Shown piece by piece: positions 1 to 10,821 of a stretch of 64,000 nucleotides of DNA. The notes under the pieces are model-generated. The model saw only the letters and a program-made list of their open reading frames with translations. It made no database searches and was not told where the DNA came from. Position 1 is the first letter of the stretch. The number at the start of each line of letters is the position of its first letter. Source of the stretch: Manduca sexta (lineage: Eukaryota > Arthropoda > Insecta > Lepidoptera > Sphingidae); NCBI RefSeq assembly GCF_014839805.1, contig NC_051141.1:14206777-14270776 (forward strand), in the 5' to 3' direction. The position numbers were made by a program, and so were the translations under genes.

Positions 1-355
1 CCTACGGTAGTACTAAAGTTCTATTATCCATTATTATTCAGTATCATTTAGTCACCGTTAAAATCCCTACAAGTTACTCGACTTCTTAACAATCTGAAGC
101 ACTGAGATATTGTCCTGCAACTCGAAGTTAGAAGAGGGAATTATGCGACAATATAAAAGTAACCCGGTTCGTGGCTATTGTTAGATAAAACGAATGGAGA
201 TGAGTCGAAAGTTTCACAATTAGTTTAGTCCATATACTTTCCGAAAAGGCAGCACGAAAGCAGATACCAGTATCAATCCAACTTTTGTATTATAAGCCAA
301 CTTATGATGTGGCAAGAGTAGGTATATCAAATATGGGTACGACCAATAACGTGTC
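1..355. other. Gene-free stretch
   Basis: AT-rich sequence with no convincing exon, RNA gene or repeat. I see nothing that I can name here. Confidence 0.5.
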
Positions 356-387
356 ATAAAAACATCTTAGAGCTAAGATGTTTTTAT
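356..387. repeat. 15-bp perfect hairpin at the repeat edge
   Basis: Arms at 356-370 and 373-387 are exact reverse complements with a 2-base loop. The right arm is the first 15 bases of the interspersed repeat that follows. The other copy of that repeat at 44465 has no matching left arm, so the hairpin is specific to this locus. Confidence 0.75.
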
Positions 388-749
388 TACATAGATACAT
401 TGTCCGAGCTCAATACTGACAAGACGAAAGTAAGGTAATTGCCCGACATTCACTTAGTCAACCTCCAACCACTGTCGCCGCTAGTCGGCTTACTAACTTT
501 TGTATTTTTAGAAATAAAATGCCTTCCTGTGTTTTTAGACGATGTACAAATTATACTCCAACTGTGAATGAAAAAAACGTTCCATTTCATACGTTAGTAA
601 TAAGTATACACTATTTAACTTATTTAACTAATAAATGCATTTTATTCGACCGTCATGGCGACGGCGGTCGACGCTCGGGCCCATTCGGATATACTCGGGC
701 TCACTCGGCCCGTATCAATGCGAGCCGCTTGGGCTGTGACTATAGTAAA
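373..749 (+). repeat. Interspersed repeat R, copy A, left part
   Basis: This 377-base segment is nearly the same as 44465-44847. The copies share the start CTAAGATG, a long central block and a GC-richer block of CTCGGGC-like short repeats near 670-720. The family is not one I recognise. Open frames across it are fortuitous, since they run into the Helitron that splits the repeat. The right part continues at 1520-1583 after the insertion. Confidence 0.85.
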
Positions 750-1519
750 CTAGCTTTTGCCCGCGGCTCCGCTCGCGTTATAAAGTTTTTCGGGATAAAG
801 TATTCCGTTATAAAAGTCACGGTATATATTTTCCCGGGAGCCTATGTTCTTCCCAGGGTCTCAAACTGTCTCCATACCAAATTTCATCTTAATACGTTGG
901 GTAGTTTTTGAGTTTAACACGTCCAGGCAAACGGATGCAGCGGGGGACTTTGTTTTATAATATATTTTTGTAGAACTTTTTAAGAGGAACAATCCCGTCA
1001 TACATCATTGTTGCATAACTTTAACCGTTTACGCAGCGCACGCAACGGAAGCTCTCAAAACTAATAAATTTTCTCCGTTTTTGCAACATGTTTCATTACT
1101 GCTCCGCGCCTATTGGTCATAATGTGATGATATGTCTATAGCACTCCACGAACAAAGAGCTATCCAACACAAAAAGAATTTTTCAGATCGAACCAATAGT
1201 TCCTGAGATTAGCCATTACTGCTCCGCTCCTATTGGTCATAGCGTGATGATATATAGCCTATAGCACTCCACGAACAAAGAGCTATCCAACACAAAAAGA
1301 TTTTTTCAGTTCGAACCGGTAGTTCCTGAGATTAGCCATTACTGCTACGCTCCTATTGGTCATAGCGTGATGATATATAGCCTATAGCACTCCACGAACA
1401 AAGGGCTATCCAACACAAAAATAATTATTCAGTTTGAACCGGTAGTTCCTGAGATTGGCGCGTTCAAACAAACAAACAAACAAACTCTTCAGCTTTATAT
1501 AATAGTATAGAAGTATAGA
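750..1519 (-). mobile_element. Non-autonomous Helitron, complete
   Basis: Read on the minus strand, the element starts TCTATACTTC and ends in a GC-rich hairpin region (GCGGAGCCGC) followed shortly by AAAAGCTAG, the CTAG end of Helitrons. It sits between host A and T. The paralogous repeat at 44465-44911 has the uninterrupted sequence AGTAAA|TACTGCG (junction 44847/44848), so both ends are fixed exactly at 770 bases. It has no Rep/helicase coding capacity. The sequence resembles the very common lepidopteran Helitron family whose 5' end reads GCTGAAGAGTTTGTTTG. Three tandem units lie in its middle. Confidence 0.9.
1094..1456. repeat. Three ~121-bp tandem units inside the Helitron
   Basis: The phrase CATTACTGCT recurs at 1094, 1214 and 1337 (spacing 120 and 123). 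Each unit carries CCTATTGGTCATA, then GCACTCCACGAACAAAG, then GCTATCCAACACAAAAA, and ends near AGTTCCTGAGATT. The units differ by scattered substitutions and a few short indels. Confidence 0.9.
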
Positions 1520-1583
1520 TACTGCGCTGTTTTCATGTGCAATTTTGTTAGTGTATGACGCGTCTATTTGTAAAACGTCATTG
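1520..1583 (+). repeat. Interspersed repeat R, copy A, right part
   Basis: These 64 bases match 44848-44911 and complete the copy broken by the Helitron. The similarity to copy B stops after CGTCATTG. Confidence 0.85.
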
Positions 1584-2644
1584 TCTTAGAGTACAACTAC
1601 TTCAACGACCATTATGTTTGTCTAGTATATTAACTTTTAAGAATTGATCTGACACTTGGTGACCTCGTGTTATAAACAATATTACAGGCGCAATAAATGA
1701 TCAAACAATAACAAAACAGTCATGAAATAAAATTGTAAAATACTAATAATAAAATTCAATTTCATAATGCGTCTGCGGTTTAGAAGAAAATTACCTTCTC
1801 CCTTTACGCTATCATAGCAAAGAGCATCCAAGCCTTTTTTTATTAAGCTTACAAGTTAATTTAAACCTTTAGTAAGTATTTATTCCTTGGTTGCAGCCAT
1901 CCGTTGGCCTAACGACAGCGTATATGAGCTATATACCGAGACATCCAATGAGCAACTGTCAGATTAACTTGTTTTTAATTGAAGATTTTTCCTAGATCTA
2001 GTAAGCAGGCACCTGTGACGAAAAGCTGAGTTGCTATGCACTAAATGACTTCAAGATTGTAGTAAGTACTTACCTAGAATCTCTTGGAAAACAAAAGTAA
2101 AATTGTATAATATTTACTTACTTACGATAACGTCGATCATTAAAAGTTCATGTTGCTCACAAAATACAGAAATTAAATCTTAGGCAGTAGGTATTCCTTC
2201 TAGAAAGTTTTACTTACTACTTTCATAGTTAATTAATTATCTAGAAATTCTCAAAAATATTGATAATTAAATATAAAACCGAAAAGAGCAAGAACTTGCT
2301 AGCAACGCATTGCATAAAAATCAGATTTTAAATCTTGAGAAGTGCTATAATAGTCTACCTACTGCTAACTTATCAGTACTTAAATGCCGTCGCAAAGAAT
2401 ATTTACTTATTGGAATGCTTAGACGAAATTAACCAATGACCTAGAGAATAAGAATCGTTTGTCGATACTCACTACACAAATCACAATTAGTCTTCACTTA
2501 ACCTACAAAATATAATATACTTACTTAAGCACTAGTTGTTTCATAAACTAAGTAGATAGGTATAAGATATTATATTATACATATATATAATAATAATATA
2601 TTATTTTTTTCAATTCATTTCAAAGTTTTCAAGTTTGGTAAAAG
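1584..2644. other. AT-rich gene-free stretch upstream of the FKBP gene
   Basis: No exon or repeat is visible. The end of the stretch (about 2565-2620) is an extreme AT tract of TATA and AAT steps before composition turns GC-richer. Confidence 0.5.
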
Positions 2645-2926
2645 TGGAACGCACCACGAACGATCACGTCATCGCACGCGTGGCAAGCCCGAACAGGAGC
2701 CGCGTCACTGCCGCCAATCTCGACAACGTGGTATTCATATATCGGACTCATTCTGACGCCTACCACGCGCGTCTGCTGAGCGAGACGGCATGTATTCAAG
2801 CGGCAAGCGGTAAACTTTATCTAAAATCCAAGTTGCTGGATTCCGCTCAGTTAGTTAGTTGTTCCACAGCCGCAATTGGTAGCGCACGCTTCATCTTCTA
2901 TCAAAATAACTTTTCGTAAGTTCGTC
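2645..2926 (+). promoter_or_regulatory. Probable promoter and 5' UTR of the FKBP gene
   Basis: Composition becomes clearly GC-richer than the surroundings at about 2645 and stays so up to the start codon. TCAGTT at 2847-2852 matches the arthropod initiator TCAKTY and would give a 78-base 5' UTR starting at A2849. CACGTCA at 2665-2671 is, on the other strand, TGACGTG, the core of the XBP1/ATF6 unfolded-protein-response element, which would suit an ER folding enzyme. No TATA box stands at the expected -30. The motifs are seen; their function is inferred. Confidence 0.45.
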
Positions 2927-3114
2927 ATGACGTTGCGCTGCGTACTTGTGGTTTTGGCCCTCGTGGGGGCCACGTTCGCCGGTCCAGAGGTCACCGAACT
3001 TAAGGTTGACGTGGTCAGCGTCCCCGAAGGATGCACCACGAAGTCGAAGCACGGCGACATGCTGACCATGCACTACACAGGCACCCTCGACGACGGCCAC
3101 AAGTTTGATTCCAG
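2927..3114 (+). CDS. Fkbp14: FKBP14-like ER peptidyl-prolyl isomerase, first coding exon (partial)
   Basis: This is the first coding exon of an FK506-binding prolyl isomerase of the secretory pathway, which catalyses cis-trans isomerisation of Xaa-Pro bonds in folding ER proteins. Residues 1 to about 18 form a signal peptide ([19 protein letters not shown]: short basic start, hydrophobic core, AxA-like cleavage site). Then follow the first FKBP strands: [21 protein letters not shown], whose HYTG and the later FDS are FKBP hallmarks. The exon stops after GAT TCC AG at a consensus donor GTAAGC (3115-3120), splitting the serine or arginine codon after FDS. ATG 2927 is chosen because it begins the signal peptide; in-frame codons upstream lack an ATG. 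The words [16 protein letters not shown] fit insect Fkbp14 better than FKBP2, whose region reads differently. The rest of the FKBP domain, the EF hands and the HDEL-like tail expected for Fkbp14 are not found in the window. Confidence 0.85.
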
Positions 3115-5465
3115 GTAAGCTATTATAAAAGTAGGTACATACTTATTTATTATGCGCGATTGTTTTATGTAAACTTGTCATAATCCTGTTTTTAAATTAA
3201 TATCTTATTTGCTAGACTTATCGGTAACTGCCAACTGCACCAAAACTGTGAGGGTCAATTCTCGTGACATTTTAAATGAAGGGCAAGTCAAAAGTATCTT
3301 TAACTGACGGGAATGCATGAGAATAATGAAAGTATATAACGCAAAAGAACGTCATGATCGTGCCAAGTGGTACCTACACCATAGCCTCTGCCTAGCTTTA
3401 TAATTTAGAAAAGTATGCGAGCGTAATATTATTATGGTATTATATTTGCTTGTTTTTTAAGTTAGTTATATTATCTTTGCTTTAGCAGTTTAATTTTCTT
3501 AAAAGTTAGTTACGTTTAATATTCATCTTCGCAATTTATACTTAATTCACACATTTGGAAGATATTCACTTACTTACATCGGGCTTTATTATAAAAATTA
3601 GAGAATTTTATATATGTACCCGTATTTTTCCATTTAAACTCGCTAATGAGCGATGTTCACTAATATCAATTATAGTTTAATAATAGGCTAAGTAAATGTT
3701 GCTACCAAATGTAACAGTTTTAATATAGATTATAGACTAAGTGAGGTAGACCCATCATTTGAGGAAATTGATTATAATGAAGTCGATTAAAATAATAGAA
3801 AAATAAGTTAAGTACCTAAAATAATCTACCATATAAGATAAAATTATGCCCTTGGCAAACCGCACCACCAAGCCGCAGATCGCCTTGGTACACCACGGGC
3901 GGACGGATTACATTTTCATATGACGTATAATATGAATGCTAGCTATCATGTTTGCCGAGCTGACCAAGCTGTACCAAGCCGTGGCAGTAAGTGCGCGCAG
4001 CGCAGTGCCTTGTTAATCGGCTTAGGTACTGCCCAATTATTATAAAATAGGCACTAGGCGTTGCCAGCGGCTTTGCCTACGTGAAATTGGTTCCTGATAC
4101 ATAAGTTCCTAAAATACTAGGGATTTAAGGCACTAGAAGATCGACAGCAGCAACATCAATTAAAAAATTCTGCTTTTTAAATATCCATTATTTCCCATGA
4201 GAGCAGTTTACGGGGATAAGAATGGCTATGCATTAATCTAGCCGTATGCTAAATTTCATTCAAAGCTGGTTCAGCTGTTTTTGCGTTTACTTTTAACCAA
4301 CATGGATTTTCAAAAACTCTGGGATTTATAATATTATAATATTAATAAAATAAGATAAATAGTACGATTTTGTGTCACTATTTAGCGACAATTAATGACT
4401 TAGTAGACGACAATAAGTAATATAATGATAACTTGTTATTTTCCGTCGGCATAACAAAACCAACCAAAATATGACACCAGAATTGCATTTTTTATTTTTT
4501 TATTTATACAACTAAGTAGGTCTAGACGATGACCAAACCACAAGCTTGAATTAATGTCACATACGTTGAACAACATCTTATGGATATTATGCTAATTTGA
4601 TGAGAATAGTCATTTGAATTTTAAACATTGCAATTTGTGGCCAGCTTTCCTTTTATTTATTAATGGATATTTATAAGATAAAGATCGGGGCAGATTACCG
4701 GAACGAATGATAATATTTTTTTATAAATATATTACTGAGACTTCAATTGTTAATCTATTGTTATTAAGATATTATCTGTTGGTTCTCCTAAGATGTTATA
4801 AATAAATAAATATTAGATCCTTAGTACTTACTACATAAAACGAGGAATATTCAGGCGGCGCTCAAACTGTTCAATTTGTTGTATCAAACACGACACAAAA
4901 TGAAGCAAAACGTTGTCAACAATAAATTTTCACATATTATTACGTATGAATGAAAGTTGCTTTAAACGGATTTTTAGTTGAATAAATGATACTTTCATTG
5001 TTCCTGAATGAAAACGAAATATTGACAGCTTTTTGTCCTAATAGATGTCGCCTATTTGATAATATTAGTAATGCACTGAAAACTAGATCCTGGTAATAGG
5101 CTATGTTAATTATAGATAATGTGGTATAATTAATATTGTATAATTATGCATAGCGGTTGAGGAGTTTCACCAGTAGCTCAAATCCGTTTTTCGTGCATAC
5201 GAACTGTATATTTTCGCACCGGTCGCCACGTGAAGGACTAAAACTCAACTAGCGGCAGCGGTAATAAGAAAATGTTACAGCAATAATTTCACGATAGAAC
5301 AAGAAATAACCTTTTATAGTGAGACGTATCTACGTTCTTAGAAAATTCTGCACCAATATTGGTTTCATACATTTTACGTAAAGAATACATGTATTGTATA
5401 TTTTTCCATTTGTAGTTATTCATTTGTATCATTATTAATTTACGAACATTCCTTTATGTGTGCAA
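3115..5465. other. Probable start of FKBP intron 1; no other feature
   Basis: Follows the GTAAGC donor. AT-rich, with no recognisable FKBP exon. A somewhat GC-richer patch at 3848-4020 holds short inverted words (ACCAAGCCG and similar) but nothing I can name. Confidence 0.45.
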
Positions 5466-5469
5466 CAGA

Positions 5470-5690
5470 GCTTATTTACCTAGGGTGGGGGGTGTTAGCA
5501 AGAGCTCTTATTCCTCCAGCGAAAAAGTGCTTTTTGCGACAGCGAGGCACTGGTGGAGTGTTGGCGTGTTCATATTGAGGTCCCAGAACTTCACAAAGGT
5601 GCAGATGGAGACCAACATGGGGTTTTAGCCGATAAAAATCCGGCATACCACTAGTAAGCGGGGATCCAAGCGAATTTTACCCATGAAGAA
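5470..5690 (+). repeat. Degraded retroposon-like fragment
   Basis: A GC-richer patch in AT-rich surroundings. Phrases such as GAGACCAACATGGGGTTTTAG and ATCCGGCATACCACTA look like the 3' parts of lepidopteran non-LTR elements. No second copy is in the window, so the family assignment is from memory and weak. Confidence 0.3.
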
Positions 5691-6063
5691 AGGGCTTCTA
5701 TTCGTGGAAATATTGCTTCTCAAATTCATTCTTCTCAAATTAAGTGAAGTAATAAAATAAAAATCATCATCAAAGTTGTTTTGGGCAGCGAACGTTATTT
5801 TTCAAAAAAGATTTCAATTTAAGTCAATCTCAATAGGGTTATCAACAGTTATAAACCTGCGTCAGATTCAATTTCGGGACAAACTAAATTAGACATTCGT
5901 AACAAATGTTCTGACGGGCATGTAACTATCCGCTACTGATCCCAGAATTCAATGACTAGGTACTAACAATCGGAGCTACTTATTAATGACAAAAGGAGTA
6001 CTGTAATGTACAGCTATTTATATGTATTTATAATAGTATTGTCTTGACAATCTGGCAAGCGCA

Positions 6064-6212
6064 GCGCTGTACGTCCACCCACGAGGTGGACAGATGACCT
6101 CATGAAAGTCGCAGGAGGTACGCTGGATGCGGGCCGCTTCCAATAGGTCGATCTGGAAATCTTTAGGGGAGGCCATGTTCGGCAGCGGACTTCCTGCGGC
6201 TGATGATGAATA
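6064..6212 (+). mobile_element. RTE-type LINE 3' end fragment
   Basis: In one frame the start reads RPPTRWTDDLMKVAG, the C-terminal motif of RTE-clade reverse transcriptases common in Lepidoptera. It is followed by the typical end CTGGAAATC..GGGGAGGCC..TGTTC..GCAGCGGAC..GGCTGATGATGA. Frame breaks and a stop show it is a dead 5'-truncated copy. It lies inside the putative FKBP intron. Confidence 0.75.
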
Positions 6213-9200
6213 GGTAGTATTGTCACAGATTATTCACAATTTATCTAAACATTATTTATTCTGCTTTGTTAAGCGACTTCCAAAATGAGGAGGTTCTCAT
6301 TTCGACGTGTATTTTTTGTTTTTTTTTTTTTCATATACCTCAGCACTCAGCAATTTATTAATCCAAAGGTTTTTCTGTATGTTTACGTATATAGATTGGT
6401 CCCATAGATTTTTAATCAAAGCCTGTTCAGTAGTTTAGTTTTAAAACCAAAATAACTGGAATAATTAAAAAAAAAATGCTTTCTGTGACCTTTGCAATTG
6501 TCTTTTGTTGGATCTATTTTTACATACATACACAGCATCACTTCTTTCTCCCTGTTTAGGGTTAGACAGAGATGTAACACTTCAGGGCGATAGTTGTACC
6601 GCGTGCGCAATGCAACTATGCCATCGAAGCAGACAATTTGGTAGCTACTAGGTAGCATAAAGAAACGAAAAATATTAATTTAAAAAGATATAATTTATGA
6701 AATTACTTGCTTAATGTGATAGTTACTTAATTAGGAGTTTGTGATCAATTAAAATATACGGAAATTTATTGTTTAATTTTAATTAGCAAAAATTGGTACC
6801 CAGTACAAAGACTATCTATTCTCAGAATATGACACGTTAAAAGCCGTACCTAACTCCAAACTGAACAAGATGTAATCTCAAAACAGCCAAATAGACCTCG
6901 TAAAATTTAAACATAAGTTCGGATGACCATCAGCGGAAATAATTGTACAGCTTCAAGTATATTTCAAAACTCAAATATCTAGAACAGCTATAAAACTGAC
7001 TCAGTGATATTCAATACAGTACATAAATATATAATCGTTTGAAATTTGTGATATTGCAAACAAACGATTGCAACAATTCTACAAATCGGTACGCATACAT
7101 TTGATGACATTTGCAATAATTTACGAAAATAAGTACTAAGTTAAGCGTACACGTGACCCAGTTACAGCTTATTAATTGCTTACATTGCAATTGTAAAATT
7201 TGCTGCCAATTTATCCTCATACGCACTATTGAATTGAATTCTTTCGCCTCATTTTAAAGATTATAATTTTGTAGTAACACATGTATAATGCGAAAAATTT
7301 CGCAAATCATTAACATGGAAAAGGAAATACAATTAAGTTATAAACACTAAGTACATATTATCTAATTAGTTTATATCGACCTTAAATGTATAATTCATAC
7401 CTATCAATCAATAATAATTATAAAGATTATATAAAATTAGGTACAATTATCGGTCTCATCTCTTGATTTTATAGACTACTATAATATAAGTTGTTTTAAC
7501 TTTATTCATTTCTTATCATCATCTTCACACGTCATGCCGTTATTCATTTTAAAACCTAAACGATTAGGCACATGAACTGTTTTAAATCACCAGGGAAACT
7601 TTTAGATAAAACATTAGTATCTGATCGGTCCCGCTTTAGTGTATTCTTAATCAATGATCGTGTCTGATATGCTTTCAGTGTGGTTGACTTCCATTTTTTT
7701 TATTTTATCTAGATATAAAATAGGCGTACAATAAAAAAAATAATAATAACAATTCTGAAAAACTGATCAATTTAAACGTTTAAAGTTATAATAATATGAA
7801 AAAAAATCAGTCGGCGTTATAAGTTTCCTCCAAATCCATTCAAAGGTGTAAGTATGTGTCATTGCCCATTGGTTAACACATTTTCCACGTATCTTCAAAC
7901 ACTTTTAAAAAAATTTAGTTTCTTTGTATATAAATCATGTTTGTGCTGAATATGATATAAGAAGAAGCTGAAAAACTATTTTCTTTCTGTAGCTAAAATG
8001 AATATAAATTCAGCTACATTGTTTCATCAGAAACTGTGAATAAGGAAGTGGACAAACTGATGAAAACTACTTAGAATGCAAGGCTGTAAATAATGTTGTC
8101 GAGCTAGGTGTAGCTTTAATTGAGTTGTTATTTGCAGACAACAAATACTTAAGGAGCAAAATTAATATTATTTTCCACAGTGAAAAAATGTTGCCAAAGC
8201 TGTTGAAATACAAAGAAATCCGAACATACTATAAACGTAAGATTGTAATTTAAAAATCAAGTTGCACTAATGTTCAATTTTAAACGTTACCCACTTTATT
8301 TTATTATTGTTACATTTCATAACATTTATATTACAAAGACAAAGGATGCTGTAACGCACGTTTTATTAAATCAGTTGTAGTAAATGTATTTTAATACACA
8401 TTCCGAAAAGCTCTTGGGTATAACATTGGCCAAAATATATACTTTTACTTTTTCATTTATTTTTATTTGATTTGTCTTCTCTTTCTATACAATTAAATTT
8501 ATAGGCACGATAATTGATGCGACAATTACGTTGTCTTATTACGTGTTACTGTCATCTTTAATATAAAATTAAATCACAAGACATAGTGTGTCTCGATTTC
8601 TTATTATTGTATGTGATAGTTGTTTAACAATCGAATTTAACAAAACAATGTAATATTTGTGCTGATATTCTTAGGTAATAAAATATGTCGCCGTTTCGGA
8701 TCTGCGACTACTCAACAGTTGTTAATAGATAAAATTAATAAAAGATAAAATTATATCAAACATGTAACTTATAAACATAATTTGATTAACACGTGATTCT
8801 AGCAGTTAATCCTTGAAACACGACTCTGACGAGATTTTACACGTGAATGAGATTTGTTTTTTCTCAACACGTGCTTTCAACTGTTTTTTCCCCTTCGTTT
8901 TCTTTAGTAAACTCCAACCGCAAAACTCACAGAGGTCCTTACACATCAGCTCCACTGACGATGAGATCATCGACGATACTAAATCTTGTCAGAATTGTGA
9001 TTGGGAGGAAATGTATACGTAACAAATTAAAAGTTTTAATAACAATATAAATTTATAAAAAGCCCAGGTTGTCTGACTCACATCATAAAATGATGTAATC
9101 TTTCACGCCTTTATACTTATCAGTGCCAGTAATATAAAACTCCTGTAAAAAAAACTTACGCAATAGTTTGTCGTGCATTTTTTTTAAAATGGTTTAAATA

Positions 9201-9834
9201 CATTTACTTAGTAGTCTTTATTTTACCGTGCACATAATATTATTAGACATTATTGGACATAACCTAACTAAGGTCTATGTGCATACATTATTAGTATATC
9301 GCAAAATATTCGAAAACATTCTACCGCTTATCTTAAACTGTGCAGTCACGACAGGGACTTCCAATAACGGAGAATGCCTGAGGGTAGCAGTGAGACTGAG
9401 TCTAATTAGGTGACCTGTGACATCAATTTTATAACTAAATCAAGTTATTCCGCAATGCTGAAATATTTTCTCAATAAAACCATCGTTTATTTAAACGATT
9501 TCTTGATGCAAGAGAACGTTATTATAAAATTGGTATTTTTTTTACCCTGCATTACATAATATACCAAAATAACAAATCGATCTCTTACATCATCCTTTCC
9601 TGGAAGGTTTTAATTTCGACATGCCTTTATTTGCCGTTCAAATTCCCGTCTGTGGCTACACAATAATGGGTGTGAAAAATAAAAAGTACGTTTGCTTAAA
9701 AATGTAGGTACGAGGGATGTTCAGATTAACGCGCGTTTTAAAGTTTGGTAGTCTTTAGTGAAACGTTACTCATGCGTGACGATACAGACTTGGTTCTATG
9801 TACTTACACTTCCAGCATGGAAACTCGCAAAAAA
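6213..9834. other. Gene-free AT-rich stretch
   Basis: Only short open frames of low complexity. I see no exon, RNA gene or clear repeat. Confidence 0.45.
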
Positions 9835-9974
9835 ACGGATGCGCCAACTGACGATCTGCAATTCCATGCGAGTGTCTGAATAAATGCAGGCCGCCTTTGA
9901 CAGGTTCGTCTGGAAATATTTATGGGAGGCCTACGTTTAGCAGTAGACTTCATGTGGCCGATACTCATGATGTT
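9835..9974 (+). mobile_element. RTE-type LINE 3' end fragment, degraded
   Basis: Shares with 6064-6212 the sequence CTGGAAATATTTATGGGAGG, then CCTACGTTTAGCAGTAGACTT and GTGGCCGATACTCATGATG. This is the same 3' end with more substitutions. Confidence 0.65.
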
Positions 9975-10753
9975 TGAATAATAACGAAACAACCTTATAC
10001 AATTTATAAGAAAACTTTAAAAAAAATATGAATTATATGCGACCTAGGGAAATAGATTAATTTTTACAGATATAGATGGATAAAACAATGATAAAAGATT
10101 CCCACATCAATTGTTTACAATTAAATTGAAACAAATGTGCAAGTTAGACACCATAAACCAAACACGAAATTCATCCTAAGACGAAATGTGTGATTAACTA
10201 ATAAAAGTTAAACATGTTTCATACCAAAGGGCTAAACTTCCGTTATTACCGTTTATGTGCGTGTGAGAAAATTTACCGTTTAATTATCCAAAGTCGAGCG
10301 AGGTTGTTTTAAAGATTTTACTTATTTCAATTATTATTGTTGTGAAATAAGGCGTGCCTCGCGGCACCCTCTGTGGCTTTCAGCTACTAGTTCTCCGGTT
10401 ACCGACTTGCCTCACTTCTGTTTATCAAATTGCCTGCTTGCTACTGTTACCTTTGTTCTTTGATTTACCTGTCATTCATATTACTACGCAAAACTGTGGT
10501 TTCCTTGATTAAAACGATTCAAGAGATTATCGATATTCAACGATCCTTCAACTCGTCCTACGTAGAGTGACAGGTAAATAAAACAAATCTTCCAGGCTGA
10601 AAACGTTTTCCCGGCGGTGAACAGCGATGTTAAATAAGATAATTGATAGTAAAAAATATTTCCTGTATACAATCTACCCCCTTAAAAGGAAAATAGTCAA
10701 AACGCTTTCCTTTTCTTATCTACCAGATTCATAACGATAGCAAAGTTGTCAAA
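9975..10753. other. Gene-free stretch
   Basis: Nothing recognisable. A GC-richer patch near 10350-10420 has no coding signal. Confidence 0.4.
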
Positions 10754-10821
10754 GTTTGGTGATACGTTATTAATTTAGTTAAGTCTGAAGCCTTAACTAA
10801 ATTAATAACGTATCACCAAAC
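10754..10821. repeat. Perfect 30-bp inverted repeat, 8-base loop
   Basis: Arms 10754-10783 and 10792-10821 are exact reverse complements around the loop TCTGAAGC. They begin GTTTGGTGATACG and end CGTATCACCAAAC. No other copy is in the window. With no mismatch at all it is more like a recent inverted duplication or the remnant of a foldback element than a microRNA precursor. Confidence 0.85.

Noticed and set aside
519..911. 130-codon open frame
   Set aside because: It crosses the border of repeat R into the Helitron at 750, so it cannot be an ancient gene, and has no motif.
2635..2919. 94-codon frame just upstream of the FKBP start
   Set aside because: It starts without ATG, overlaps the likely promoter and 5' UTR, and ends before the real start codon.
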